DNA from: Sphingobium nicotianae
Lineage (GTDB): Bacteria; Pseudomonadota; Alphaproteobacteria; Sphingomonadales; Sphingomonadaceae
Length of the DNA stretch: 64,000 bases
Direction: 5' to 3'
Assembly: GCF_018603885.1 (NCBI RefSeq)
Contig: NZ_JAHGAW010000007.1
Coordinates: 1 to 64,000, forward strand
In this document: positions 53,393-61,995 of the stretch, one piece after another
Layout of the letters: each line of letters begins with the position of its first letter
Position numbering within the stretch: position 1 is the stretch's first letter
Notes under the pieces: model-generated
Database searches by the model: none
What the model was told of the DNA's origin: nothing
What the model saw: only the letters and a program-made list of their open reading frames with translations
Made by a program: the position numbers and the translations under genes

Positions 53393-53786
53393 TGAGGGTT
53401 CAATGGCCGGTCGTGACGCGCCGTTCCCGCGCTTTGCGACGAGGCGCGACGTGCAAGGGGCGAGTGGCTTGGGGAAGTCGGGCCGGCCTCCCGCCCTTGT
53501 CGCGGATGCCGCGAGGATCAACGCAGGGACATGCCCGCCCAGCCGGAGCGCCGCCTTGTCCTCAAGGCGCCAGTGCCGGAATCGATCCGCATGGAGACTT
53601 TGTGCGATGCGAGCCGCGCTCGCCGTCAGGTTTCACGCGGGTTCGCAAACATGGCGAAATATTGCGCGAATGCGCATGCTTTGCCGATGCGACGGCGCAC
53701 ACCGTTGAGGCCGACTGGTCACGCCTCTGCGTTCTTCTTCATGTGCGGCGCTGGATGTGACCGTCAAGGAGCCGCAGACGCGTCCT
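53393..53786. other. Intergenic, no convincing gene
   Basis: About 390 bases between the acyltransferase start and the stop of a small secreted protein. Overlapping open frames occur on the plus strand, but they are proline/arginine-rich and lack ribosome sites. Nothing else is recognised. Confidence 0.35.
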
Positions 53787-54062
53787 TCACGGGGTCAGCG
53801 ATGGGTCGTTATGCGAGCCCTGGGCATGACGACGCCGATCGATCGCCCCGTTCGTATAGGCGTCGACGGCCTTGTCGATCGCCTCCCATTCCGCCTTGGT
53901 GTGGCAGGTCCGCTTGGGAACGATGGAGCCCGATACCTCTTCGCGACGGCACACCTTCTTTTCTTCCTTGGGCGCCGGCTGAGCCTGATCTTCGGCGGAA
54001 AGGCTCGGGGACGAGATACCGGAAAATGCAGCGAGCATCGCGAGCGAAATGACTAGTCGCAC
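53787..54062 (-). CDS. Small secreted protein, unknown function
   Basis: A 91-residue protein with a signal peptide (MRLVISLAMLAAFSGISS, cleavage near SLSA-ED), leaving about 68 residues. KKVCRREEVSGSIVPKRTC holds two Cys residues that could form a disulfide, followed by HTKAEWEAIDKAVDAYT. I know no function. It stands alone; TGAAAAGGATAA precedes the start. Confidence 0.65.
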   Translation of the reverse strand: MRLVISLAMLAAFSGISSPSLSAEDQAQPAPKEEKKVCRREEVSGSIVPKRTCHTKAEWEAIDKAVDAYTNGAIDRRRHAQGSHNDPSLTP

Positions 54063-54153
54063 GAATTATCCTTTTCAGGGAGCTGGTTAACCCCTTATTC
54101 CGCGCCACGGCCAAATTGCAAGAGCGATTGGCAGGCGCCATTGCGAGATTTTT

Positions 54154-55272
54154 TCAGCGCGATCGCGGATTGGCGAGCGCGGAGAGTACGCCGCGCAGCG
54201 TCCTCACTTCGAGATGGTTCCAGCCAGGCTTGGTGAGCAAGGTGCGCAAGGTGCGCTTGGTTGCGGTGACGCGGCTGGGCGGGAAGAAATAGCCGGCGTC
54301 CTCCAGCATCACCTCGAGCTGTCCGATCATCCCCTCCAGCTCATCCTGCGGGGCGGGCGGGAGCAGTTCGGTAACGGTCGGCTGAGCGAGCGAGCGATGC
54401 TTCGACCATTCATAGGCGCAGAGGATGACGGCCTGCGCCAGGTTGAGCGAGCCGAATTCCGGATTGACCGGCACGGTGAGGATGGCGCGAGCCAGCGCCA
54501 CATCGTCGGTCTCCAGTCCCGAGCGCTCCGGTCCGAAGACGATGGCGCTGCGACCCGGCGCGACGAGAATCTCGCGCGCCGCTTCCTGCGGCGTGACGAC
54601 CGGCTTGGTGACGCCGCGCTTGCGCACGGTCGTCGCATAGACATGGGCGCAATCGGCAACGGCCTCGGCGAGCGTCTCATAGATCTGCGCATCGGCGAGG
54701 ACCTGATCCGCACCGGCGGCGGAAGGGCCGGCATCGGGATTGGGCCAGCCGTCCCGGGGCGCGACGAGGCGCATCTCGGTGAGTCCGAAATTCAGCATGG
54801 CGCGCGCCGCCTTGCCGATATTCTCGCCGAGCTGGGGGCGAACGAGGACGATGACGGGGTGGGGAGCGCGCGCGGTCCCGGCATGGGTCTCGACACGCTC
54901 GACCGAAGCGCGAAGCGGACGGTCTTCTGGCTTCCCGGTTGGGTTATCTTCCCGTTCGCTTCGAGCGCTCGTCGAGCGAAGTCGAGACGAGTGTCGAGAA
55001 GTCTCCGATGCGGCGGTCACAGCGCTGAAATCGCTCCGGAATAGCGCTTCCTTCTTCTTACGCGACCAGTCCTTGATCTGCTGCTCGCGCTCCAGGGCAT
55101 CGATGCGTTCAGCGAAGGTCTCGCTGAATACCAGTTCGACGGGCCGGCGATCATGAGTGTAGCCAGGCAATTCTCCCGATTGATGCTGCGCGACGCGGCG
55201 CTCAAGATCGTCCGTATGCCCCGTATAATAAGAGCCATCGACGCAACGCAGGATGTAGACCCAGAAACTCAT
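54154..55272 (-). CDS. GIY-YIG domain fused to TrmJ/TrmH-type tRNA methyltransferase
   Basis: A 372-residue chimera. Residues 1-83 are a UPF0213-type GIY-YIG domain (VYILRCVDGSYYTGHTDDL, then KDWSRKKKEALF). Residues 84-135 are a low-complexity Arg/Ser-rich linker; 92-107 (SRHSSRLRSTSARSER) are encoded by a REP-like element. Residues 136-372 are a SPOUT methyltransferase of the TrmJ type (VLVRPQLGENIGKAARAML, IVFGPERSGLETDDVALA, NLAQAVILCAYE knot), expected to 2'-O-methylate position 32 of tRNAs. No ATG or GTG precedes the TrmJ core, so the methyltransferase seems to be made only as the fusion. Confidence 0.85.
   Translation of the reverse strand: MSFWVYILRCVDGSYYTGHTDDLERRVAQHQSGELPGYTHDRRPVELVFSETFAERIDALEREQQIKDWSRKKKEALFRSDFSAVTAASETSRHSSRLRSTSARSEREDNPTGKPEDRPLRASVERVETHAGTARAPHPVIVLVRPQLGENIGKAARAMLNFGLTEMRLVAPRDGWPNPDAGPSAAGADQVLADAQIYETLAEAVADCAHVYATTVRKRGVTKPVVTPQEAAREILVAPGRSAIVFGPERSGLETDDVALARAILTVPVNPEFGSLNLAQAVILCAYEWSKHRSLAQPTVTELLPPAPQDELEGMIGQLEVMLEDAGYFFPPSRVTATKRTLRTLLTKPGWNHLEVRTLRGVLSALANPRSR
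54952..54999 (-). repeat. REP-like element (type A) inside the fused gene
   Basis: On the minus strand it contains CTCGACTTCGCTCGACGAG and ends CGAACGG. It matches the element at 55290-55337 at 45 of 48 positions in inverted orientation. It encodes part of the linker of the GIY-YIG/TrmJ fusion without breaking the frame. Confidence 0.85.
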
Positions 55273-55289
55273 TTGGCGGCGGCCTTCGT

Positions 55290-55337
55290 TCTCGACATTC
55301 GTCTCGACTTCGCTCGACGAACGCTCGAACCGAACGG
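55290..55337 (+). repeat. REP-like element (type A) upstream of the fused gene
   Basis: Contains CTCGACTTCGCTCGACGAA and ends CCGAACGG. It lies 18-65 bases upstream of the fused gene's ATG. With the inverted copy at 54952-54999 it brackets exactly the GIY-YIG half. Confidence 0.85.
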
Positions 55338-55467
55338 AAGAAGTGCGGCAATTTAGAACGCGACAAGCTCAGCGGCTACTCAGGACGAACGGAGCCGGGG
55401 TCAAGGGGAAAGGAGACGAAGAAAGGGAAGGTCGAGCATCCCCGCCTCTCAAGAGCCAGGCCAACCC

Positions 55468-55929
55468 TCACTCCCCGCTCACCTCGCGGATCGACCCCGC
55501 GAACTCCTGGAAGTCCTTGGCCTCGGTGAAGTCCTTATAGACGCTGGCGAAGCGGATATAGGCGACGCTGTCGAGGCCCTTAAGGCCTTCCATCGCCAAC
55601 TCGCCGATCTTGGCGGAGGGGACTTCGCTCTCGCCGCTGGTTTCGAGCTGGCGCTGGATACCCGAGACGAGCCGCTCGATGCGCACCGGCTCGATCGCGC
55701 GCTTGCGGCAGGCCAGCCCGATCGCGTGAGCGAGCTTGTCGCGGTTGAACGCCTCGCCCCTGCCGTCCGATTTGAGGATGATGATGTCGCGCAGCTGAAT
55801 CCGCTCGAAAGTGGTGAAGCGCGCGCCGCAGCCCTCGCACTGGCGACGACGGCGGATCGCGGCGCCGTCCTCGGTGGGACGGCTGTCCTTCACCTGGCTG
55901 TCTTCATGTGCGCAATAGGGACACCGCAT
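55468..55929 (-). CDS. nrdR: Transcriptional repressor of ribonucleotide reductase genes
   Basis: A 153-residue protein with a zinc ribbon (C3, C6 in MRCPYC; C31, C34 in CEGCGARF) and an ATP-cone domain (about 49-139, from [20 protein letters not shown]). NrdR senses ATP/dATP and represses nrd genes. Length and motifs match the family closely. It follows glyA and a small membrane protein on the same strand, a common alphaproteobacterial order. The fused methyltransferase gene is next downstream. Confidence 0.96.
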   Translation of the reverse strand: MRCPYCAHEDSQVKDSRPTEDGAAIRRRRQCEGCGARFTTFERIQLRDIIILKSDGRGEAFNRDKLAHAIGLACRKRAIEPVRIERLVSGIQRQLETSGESEVPSAKIGELAMEGLKGLDSVAYIRFASVYKDFTEAKDFQEFAGSIREVSGE

Positions 55930-56136
55930 CTAGCGGCGGATCCGCTGCCAGAAGGCGATGCCGGCACCGGCGATCAGGCCGATCGGGAGCGAGACAACGG
56001 GCAGCAATGCACCGGCCACCGCCCCGATCGCCGCACCGGTCAGCACCGGCTTGGTCGAGGGATGGGCCAAACCCTGCTTTGCCATGCCGGAGATTTCCGC
56101 CTTGGCTTTTTCTATCATATCATCAGGTTCGCTCAT
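55930..56136 (-). CDS. Small membrane protein between glyA and nrdR
   Basis: A 68-residue protein from ATG 56136: MSEPDDMIEKAKAEISGMAK, then a glycine/alanine-rich hydrophobic stretch (AAIGAVAGALLPVVSLPIGL, IAGAGIAFW) and a basic tail. It looks like one or two membrane helices of the glycine-zipper type. Its stop directly abuts the nrdR ATG and its start overlaps the glyA stop area, so it is cotranscribed. Function unknown. Confidence 0.7.
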   Translation of the reverse strand: MSEPDDMIEKAKAEISGMAKQGLAHPSTKPVLTGAAIGAVAGALLPVVSLPIGLIAGAGIAFWQRIRR

Positions 56137-56141
56137 GATCT

Positions 56142-57470
56142 TCAAAGCCCCTCATAGATCGGGAAGCGGGCGGTCAATTCCTTGACCTTCTCGCGCACAT
56201 GCGCCTCGATCTGGCCGTCGCCTTCCTCGCCATTCCGGCGCAGACCCTCGACCACCTCGGCGATCCAGCCGCCGATCTGGCGGAACTCCGCCTCGCGGAA
56301 GCCGCGCGTGGTGCCCGCCGGGGTGCCGAGCCGCAGGCCCGAGGTGACGAAGGGGCTCGCCGTATCGAACGGCACGCTGTTCTTGTTGCAGGTGATGTAG
56401 GCGCGATCGAGCGCCTTCTCGCCGGCCTTGCCGGTCGTCTCGCGCGAGCGCAGGTCGATCAGCATCAGGTGATTGTCGGTGCCGCCCGAGACCACCGCGA
56501 CGCCGGCATCGGCGAGGCTGGAGGCCAGCGCCTTGGCATTGGCGGCGATCTGGTGGGCATAGGCCTTGAACTCGGGCTGCAGCGCCTCGGCGAAGGCGAC
56601 GGCCTTGGCGGCGATGACATGCACCAGCGGCCCGCCCTGCAGGCCGGGGAAGACCGCCGAGTTGAATTTCTTGGCCAGCGCCTCGTCATTGGTGAGGATG
56701 ATGCCCGAGCGCGGCCCGCGCATCGACTTGTGCGTGGTCGTGGTGACGACATGAGCGTGCGGGAAAGGCGAGGGATGCGCACCGCCCGCGACGAGGCCGG
56801 CGAAGTGCGACATATCGACCAGCAGGGTCGCGCCGACCTCGTCCGCGATCGCGCGGAACGCGGCGAAGTCCCACAGGCGGGGATAGGCAGTCGCGCCGGC
56901 GATGATCAGCTTGGGCTTGTGCTGGCGGGCGAGGCTCGCGACCGCGTCCATGTCGAGCAGCTGGTCCTCCTTGCGCACGCCATAAGGCACGCAGTTGAAC
57001 CATTTGCCGGACATGTTGACTGGCGAGCCATGCGTCAGATGACCGCCCGCCGAGAGATCGAGCCCCATGAAGGTGTCACCCGGCTGCAGCAGCGCCAGGA
57101 ACACCGCCTGGTTCATCTGGCTGCCGCTGTTGGGCTGGACGTTGGCGAACTGGCAACCGAACAGCTTCTTGGCGCGCTCGATGGCGAGCGTCTCGACCAC
57201 ATCGGCCCATTCGCAGCCGCCATAATAGCGCTTGCCGGGATACCCTTCCGCATATTTGTTGGTGAAGATGGAGCCGGTCGCCTCCAGCACCGCCTTGCTG
57301 ACGATATTCTCCGAGGCGATCAGTTCGATCTTGTCCTGCTGGCGCTTGAGCTCGCCCTGAACGGCGGCGAACACTTCCGGATCGGCCTGCGCGAGGCCGG
57401 CCGAGAAGAAGCCCGGCGCGCGGATCGCGGGTTCGTTCGAGTTCACGGCCGTGGCGGTCGAAGCAGTCAT
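56142..57470 (-). CDS. glyA: Serine hydroxymethyltransferase
   Basis: A 442-residue PLP enzyme that interconverts serine and glycine with tetrahydrofolate. [59 protein letters not shown] and the PLP-binding Lys near residue 247 in [14 protein letters not shown] are all present. Length is normal (an N-terminal extension of about 15 residues precedes the core). It lies between rpiB and nrdR in one leftward row. Confidence 0.97.
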   Translation of the reverse strand: MTASTATAVNSNEPAIRAPGFFSAGLAQADPEVFAAVQGELKRQQDKIELIASENIVSKAVLEATGSIFTNKYAEGYPGKRYYGGCEWADVVETLAIERAKKLFGCQFANVQPNSGSQMNQAVFLALLQPGDTFMGLDLSAGGHLTHGSPVNMSGKWFNCVPYGVRKEDQLLDMDAVASLARQHKPKLIIAGATAYPRLWDFAAFRAIADEVGATLLVDMSHFAGLVAGGAHPSPFPHAHVVTTTTHKSMRGPRSGIILTNDEALAKKFNSAVFPGLQGGPLVHVIAAKAVAFAEALQPEFKAYAHQIAANAKALASSLADAGVAVVSGGTDNHLMLIDLRSRETTGKAGEKALDRAYITCNKNSVPFDTASPFVTSGLRLGTPAGTTRGFREAEFRQIGGWIAEVVEGLRRNGEEGDGQIEAHVREKVKELTARFPIYEGL

Positions 57471-57491
57471 GACGAATTCTTCCTCTTATGT

Positions 57492-57944
57492 TCAGTCGGC
57501 TTGGGCGGAGACCGGCGGATGGCTCAGCTTGTCGATGCGGCGGATGTGGCGATCGCCGCCGAAGGGCGTGGCGAGAAACACCTCGAGGCAGGCCTGCGCC
57601 AGTTCCGGCGCGACGATGCGCGCGCCCATCGCGATGATGTTCGCGTCATTATGCTCGCGCGACAGCCGCGCCGAGAAGGGCTCGGAGACAAGGGCGCAGC
57701 GTACCGCGGGATTGCGATTGACCGCGATCGAGATGCCGATGCCGGTGCCGCACAGGGCGACGCCGCGCTCGGCATGGCCGGCGGCGACATGTTCGGCCAG
57801 CTTGTAGCCATAATCGGGATAGTCGACGCTGGCGTCGTTATGCGTGCCGAGATCCTCGACCTCATGGCCCTGTGCGCGCAGCCAGTCAGCCAGATTTGCC
57901 TTCAGCGCGAAGGCGGCGTGGTCGGAAGCGATGGCGATGCGCAT
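57492..57944 (-). CDS. rpiB: Ribose-5-phosphate isomerase B
   Basis: A 150-residue RpiB/LacAB-family sugar isomerase: MRIAIASDHAAFALKANLAD at the start, VDYPDYGYKLAEHV, and ALCGTGIGISIAVNRNPAVR with the catalytic Cys. EHNDANIIAMGARIV follows as in the family. It interconverts ribulose and ribose 5-phosphates. It ends 21 bases before the glyA start and probably heads the operon rpiB-glyA-small-nrdR. Confidence 0.95.
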   Translation of the reverse strand: MRIAIASDHAAFALKANLADWLRAQGHEVEDLGTHNDASVDYPDYGYKLAEHVAAGHAERGVALCGTGIGISIAVNRNPAVRCALVSEPFSARLSREHNDANIIAMGARIVAPELAQACLEVFLATPFGGDRHIRRIDKLSHPPVSAQAD

Positions 57945-58068
57945 GGTTACCCCGTCTGCGCGACTGGAGCGGAACGGTGAGTCGCGCTTGGCGCCTCATC
58001 TAGTGTTACAGGCCCGAGAATGCCACCGCCGATTGCGCCGGGCGGACGCGGGGGCTAGGGCGCGCCTC

Positions 58069-58236
58069 ATGAACGGGACGATCCTCTCTATCCTGATGCT
58101 GGCCGGCATCGCGCTGACGACCGGCGGCGTGACCCTCATCGTGAAGCGCCGCGCCCACAAGCAAGGCTGGCTTATGCTGGTCGCGGCGGCGGTGATGTTC
58201 GCCAATGTCGCGATCTGGGCGATGCCGGTGGGGTGA
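58069..58236 (+). CDS. Small membrane protein, unknown function
   Basis: A 55-residue frame with two clear hydrophobic helices (ILSILMLAGIALTTGGVTLI and WLMLVAAAVMFANVAIWAM) around a basic loop (VKRRAHKQG). TAGGGCG lies about 9 bases before the ATG. No family recognised. It is followed at once by a REP-like inverted repeat that may end its transcript. Confidence 0.55.
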   Translation: MNGTILSILMLAGIALTTGGVTLIVKRRAHKQGWLMLVAAAVMFANVAIWAMPVG

Positions 58237-58254
58237 TCCTCACTCCGTCTATCT

Positions 58255-58397
58255 AACCGTTCGTTTCGAGCTGAGGTTCGAGCCTGTCGAGAACCGGAGT
58301 CGAGAAAGTTGGCGCCGTCCAGCGTTCTCGACAGCCATCTCGACTTCGCTCGATGTTGAAGCGAGCCACGTGTCTCGCTTCAACTCGAACCGAACGG
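58255..58397. repeat. Inverted pair of REP-like elements (type A) with inner hairpin
   Basis: The left arm starts AACCGTTCGTTTCGAGC and ends CCTGTCGAGAAC; the right arm starts GTTCTCGACAG, contains CTCGACTTCGCTCGA and ends CTCGAACCGAACGG. The arms are complementary at both ends. Within the right arm, GTTGAAGCGAG and CTCGCTTCAAC (58355-58384) form a perfect 11-bp hairpin. It lies between a small membrane protein and a convergent glycosyltransferase. Confidence 0.75.
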
Positions 58398-58413
58398 CCT
58401 TTGGCGAAAGAGG

Positions 58414-59583
58414 TTATTTCCGGACGCATCCCATCAAATGCGCCACCAGCGCGTCGCCATTCGCCGCCCATGTGAAGCGCCGCGCCGTCTCCCGCACTGT
58501 CGCCGGGGCGAGGGTCTCCACCAGCAGCGCCCCGATTGCCTCCCGGATCGCCCCGGCCTCCCGCGCGACGATCCGCCCCGCTTCCGGCCGATCGACCAGC
58601 TCGCGCGCGCCGCCCGCCTCGCTGATCACCAGCGGCACACCGCAGGCGAGCGCTTCCACCCAGGCATTGGCGAGCCCCTCGGAGGCCGATGGCAGCGCCA
58701 TGACATCGCAGGCCGCGAGCCAGCCCGGTAGCTCCGCATGCGGCACGCTGCCCAGGAAGCGCACGCGGCTCCCCACACCCAGCCGCTCGGCCAGCGCGAT
58801 GAGCGCCGCGCGATCCGGCCCTTCACCGATCAGCAGCAGGGTCGCGTCCGGCAGCCCGCCTAGCGCCTCGATCACGAGCGCCTGCCCCTTGCGCGGGATC
58901 AGCGCGCCCAATGTCGCGATCACCGGCCCGGCGAGACCCTTTGCTGCCTTGGCCGCCGCGCGGTCACCGAGGGCGAACCGCTCCAGGTCGACACCGGTAT
59001 AATGCACGCGGATCGCCTCTTCCGGCATGCCGAGCGCCACCATGTCCGCCTTCATCGCCGCGCTGACCGCGAGCAGGCCCGCCGCGCCCTCCGCCGCCAC
59101 GCGGACCATCGGCCCGGTCGCCGCGTCCCGGCCCCAATGATGAATGTCCGCCCCGCGCGCCTTCACCGAATAGGGAATGCCGAGCCGAGCCGAGAGCCGC
59201 TGCGCGACTGGCCCGTCCGGGAAGAAGAAGCTCGCGTCGATCACGTCGAACGGCCGCTCCGCATGAAGCCGCTCGACCAGCGGCAGGATCGCGCGCGTCA
59301 TCAGCGCCGGGTGCCAGCGCCCGCCGACCGCGGGCAGGATCGGAAAACGCGGCCGATGCACGTCCATCCCGCGCCATTGCTCCTGCGCCGGAAGCACCGC
59401 CAGCGCCCGATAGCGCGGATGCAGCGACAGCGGCCAGGGCGGGATGCCGACCGGCGCGACCACCGTCACCGCGATGTCCTCCCGGCTCGCCAGCTCGCGC
59501 GTCTGCCGCTCGACGAACACGCCGAAATTCGGCCGCGTCGCATCGGGAAACAGGGTCGAGAGGGTCAGCACACGCAGCGTCAT
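58414..59583 (-). CDS. GT4-family glycosyltransferase
   Basis: A 389-residue GT-B enzyme: LRVLTLSTLFPDATRPNFGV at the start, YSVKARGADIHHWGRD, VHYTGVDLERFALGD, ALIPRKGQALVIEAL, and SASEGLANAWVEALACGVPL with the nucleotide-sugar E-x7-E site. Such enzymes act on the cytoplasmic side to extend glycans or glycolipids. It stands alone, away from the capsule genes, so it may serve exopolysaccharide or glycolipid synthesis. Donor unknown. Confidence 0.87.
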   Translation of the reverse strand: MTLRVLTLSTLFPDATRPNFGVFVERQTRELASREDIAVTVVAPVGIPPWPLSLHPRYRALAVLPAQEQWRGMDVHRPRFPILPAVGGRWHPALMTRAILPLVERLHAERPFDVIDASFFFPDGPVAQRLSARLGIPYSVKARGADIHHWGRDAATGPMVRVAAEGAAGLLAVSAAMKADMVALGMPEEAIRVHYTGVDLERFALGDRAAAKAAKGLAGPVIATLGALIPRKGQALVIEALGGLPDATLLLIGEGPDRAALIALAERLGVGSRVRFLGSVPHAELPGWLAACDVMALPSASEGLANAWVEALACGVPLVISEAGGARELVDRPEAGRIVAREAGAIREAIGALLVETLAPATVRETARRFTWAANGDALVAHLMGCVRK

Positions 59584-59709
59584 GCGCGCGGATTAGCAGC
59601 CGGCGGTGAAGAAGGCATTAGGGGAGAGGAGCGCCGCCGGCCTCTCCATGCATCCAATTCCCCGATCTGGCGTTGCTCTGCAGAGCAACGATCATGACGG
59701 AGACAGGCA

Positions 59710-59952
59710 ATGGTGGATGACGATAAGGAACAGCGGATCAGGGCACGCGCGCACCAGCTCTGGCTGGACGAAGGCCAGCCAGAGGGCCGGTCGATGGCGC
59801 ACTGGGATCAGGCCGAGCAGGAGCTGTCGCCGGATCGCGCTGCGGTGGCCGATGCCAGCGACTATGTCATGCAGACCGACGAAGGCACGCTGAACCAGGA
59901 CCAGGACGCGCCCGGCGCGCCAACCAGGCGCAAGGCGCGAAAGCCCGCCTGA
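59710..59952 (+). CDS. DUF2934-domain protein
   Basis: An 80-residue hydrophilic protein. IRARAHQLWLDEGQPEGRS followed by HWDQAEQEL is the DUF2934 signature; the rest is acidic and disordered, ending in a basic tail (RRKARKPA). GGAGACAGGCA precedes the ATG. The function of DUF2934 is unknown. It converges with the next gene, one base apart. Confidence 0.8.
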   Translation: MVDDDKEQRIRARAHQLWLDEGQPEGRSMAHWDQAEQELSPDRAAVADASDYVMQTDEGTLNQDQDAPGAPTRRKARKPA

Positions 59953-59953
59953 C

Positions 59954-60418
59954 TCAGCCCGCCGCCGGAGGCGTCCCCGCCCAGGCCAGCAGGTCGAAAT
60001 CGTCCGGCACGATGATGAACAGATTGGCGACCGGCGTCAGCATGTTGCTGCGATGCCCCTTGCCGCCCTGATCCTCGATGAAGACGAGGTCGCCCTTGCC
60101 GATCCGGTGATGCGTGCCATCGCCCAGCTCGACGTCGAGATCGCCGACCGTGTTGATCGAGAAGCGCTTCTGGGGCGCAGTGCCCCAGTTGGTGAGCCCC
60201 GTGCCGATGCTCCCGGCCGTGATCTGCACGACCGGGATCGGCTTGTTGCCATAGACCGTCACCCGGCTCGCACGGGAGAGGCCGTCCGGTCCGGTGTGGA
60301 TATGCAGCACTTCCATGAGGCCTGCGGGTGCGGGATCGATCGCGGCATGGCCCGCCGTCGCGGCGAGGGCGGTGAGCGCGCTGCCCATGATGAGCAGATC
60401 ACGGCGGCTGGTGTCCAT
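59954..60418 (-). CDS. Cupin-like secreted protein with Tat-type signal
   Basis: A 154-residue protein. The N-terminus MDTSRRDLLIMGSALTALAA has the twin-arginine (SRRDLL) pattern and a likely cleavage after GHA. The rest is beta-rich (VVQITAGSIGTGLTNWGTAP, GDGTHHRIGKGDLVFIED) with paired His residues, fitting a small cupin that may bind a metal. Substrate unknown. Tat signals often go with folded or metal-loaded proteins. GGAGAGACC precedes the start. Confidence 0.65.
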   Translation of the reverse strand: MDTSRRDLLIMGSALTALAATAGHAAIDPAPAGLMEVLHIHTGPDGLSRASRVTVYGNKPIPVVQITAGSIGTGLTNWGTAPQKRFSINTVGDLDVELGDGTHHRIGKGDLVFIEDQGGKGHRSNMLTPVANLFIIVPDDFDLLAWAGTPPAAG

Positions 60419-60521
60419 CTGGTCTCTCCCTGTCGGTGCGGCGTAGGACCGCTGCGGCCGATGCTCTACCGCGCGCCGGCACGGCAGCGGTAGGACGGGA
60501 TGGCGAAGCGCGCGGCCCCGC

Positions 60522-61364
60522 CTAGCGACCGCGCAGAAAGGCGTCGAGCGCTGCGTTGAAGCCGGCCGGGTCCTGCATCATCGCGAAATGGCTGGCATCC
60601 TTCAGCCAGATCAGCCGGGCGCCGGGGATCGACCGCGCGAGATACGCGGTGTGCGCGGCCTTGATCGCCTCGTCATGATCGCCATCGACGATCGCGACCG
60701 GCACATGGATCTTGCCCAGATCGGCGGCACTGTAATTGGGTTCCGTCTCCCACATCTTGCCGATCGCGGCGAGGAAGTCGTCGAACTTGTCCGGCGTCGG
60801 CGAGAGACGCTCATAATCCTTGCGCGCCTGCGCGACGAAGGTCGAGAAGGGCGGCTTCTCGGTCGCGTCGAGATTGACCCCGCTCGGGTCCATGTTCGCC
60901 GCGAACGCAAAGACGCAGGTCAGCCGCTCGGGATTCCGGATCGCCAGCACCAGGCCGATGATCGCGCCGTCGCTCCACCCCACGATCGCCGCCTTGCGCA
61001 GTTTCAGTTGGTCCATCACGGCGATCACGTCCGAGGCCATCAACTCATAGCTGTAGGGCAGCGCGCTGCGCGTGCTGCGCCCATGGCCGCGGCTGTCGAT
61101 CAGGATGACGCGATGATCGCGCGCGAGAAAGGGCAACTGGTTGGCCCAATAGTCGCTGTTCGACAGGCCGCCATGCAGCAGGATGACGGGCGGCCCCTTG
61201 CCATAGCTCGCATAATGGATCGCGCCGCCCCTGGCGCTGACCGTGCCGGACGAGGCGGGCGCGGCCATGGCGGGGAGGACGGGGAAGGTCGTCCAGCGCT
61301 CCACGGCTGGGGCTGCAGAAGCGAAAATAAGAAGCGGAAAGAATACGGTTCCAACAATCTTCAT
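60522..61364 (-). CDS. Alpha/beta hydrolase, secreted
   Basis: A 280-residue protein from ATG 61364 with signal peptide (MKIVGTVFFPLLIFASAAPA). PPVILLHGGLSNSDYW is the oxyanion region, VGWSDGAIIGLVLA holds the Ser nucleophile, VDGDHDEAIKAAH an Asp and LKDASHFAMM the His. This GWSDG group includes esterases and lactonase-like enzymes, but the substrate is open. The frame extends to 61397 without adding to the signal. It stands alone. Confidence 0.85.
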   Translation of the reverse strand: MKIVGTVFFPLLIFASAAPAVERWTTFPVLPAMAAPASSGTVSARGGAIHYASYGKGPPVILLHGGLSNSDYWANQLPFLARDHRVILIDSRGHGRSTRSALPYSYELMASDVIAVMDQLKLRKAAIVGWSDGAIIGLVLAIRNPERLTCVFAFAANMDPSGVNLDATEKPPFSTFVAQARKDYERLSPTPDKFDDFLAAIGKMWETEPNYSAADLGKIHVPVAIVDGDHDEAIKAAHTAYLARSIPGARLIWLKDASHFAMMQDPAGFNAALDAFLRGR

Positions 61365-61429
61365 GCGCAAAACTCGCATTTCACGGTTGCAGTTCAAAAC
61401 CGCAATTCTCGAGCGGTATTAGCAAAAAT

Positions 61430-61945
61430 CTAGTCTTTTTCAGATTCATCGAGAGCGGCCTGCATCAATGGCACGAAGCGGGCGATCTGTTCATAAGTTA
61501 TCGCCCGGTCGAATTGATTTGCACATTCTCTATGGCGTTCAATGAAGGATGATGGGGCGAGAATGATCGTTTCAAAATCGGAATAGGAAAGCCACCGCGG
61601 TTGGTTCGCCATAAAGGTTGCACGACGACGATAGGTTGCGGCTTGGATGAAGCTCAAATTACCGTGAGGGGGCTTGTTTTCGATATGAATGGCAAATCGG
61701 AAGCCATCACATTCCCACACTGAGAAAATATCTGTTTCGCTCTCGCTGCCGTCCGGCAATCTTGTCCACCAATGTTTCCACCAATGCTTAGCCGATTTTC
61801 GCGCCGTTTCCTGTTCCGTACAAAGTAGGGCTGCATTTGGATGCCGCCAAAACCTGCCTTCAGAAATTAGCCAAGTGCGAAAGCCGGGATTATTTTCAAG
61901 AGCTTCCGCGAAGGCGTGGTCCAACTGGACTTCCGGGATTGGCAT
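61430..61945 (-). CDS. PD-(D/E)XK nuclease-like protein, unknown function
   Basis: A 171-residue protein with a strong ribosome site (AGGAGG five bases before ATG 61945). SESETDIFSVWECDGFRFAI and IHIENKPPHGNLSFIQA give an Asp followed about 16 residues later by E-x-K, the pattern of PD-(D/E)XK folds; the tail (YEQIARFVPLMQAALDE) is helical. Base composition is more AT-rich than its neighbours, suggesting transfer. It could be a nuclease from a defence or mobile element or a degraded variant. The XRE regulator gene lies 50 bases upstream on the same strand. Confidence 0.55.
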   Translation of the reverse strand: MPIPEVQLDHAFAEALENNPGFRTWLISEGRFWRHPNAALLCTEQETARKSAKHWWKHWWTRLPDGSESETDIFSVWECDGFRFAIHIENKPPHGNLSFIQAATYRRRATFMANQPRWLSYSDFETIILAPSSFIERHRECANQFDRAITYEQIARFVPLMQAALDESEKD

Positions 61946-61995
61946 TAGACCTCCTCTTGACCTTGCGATCGATCGTTTCGGATTTTTTTTGGCCT

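Noticed and set aside
56199..57980. Open frame of 593 codons opposite glyA and rpiB
   Set aside because: Arg/Ala/Gly-rich antisense sequence across two clear housekeeping genes.
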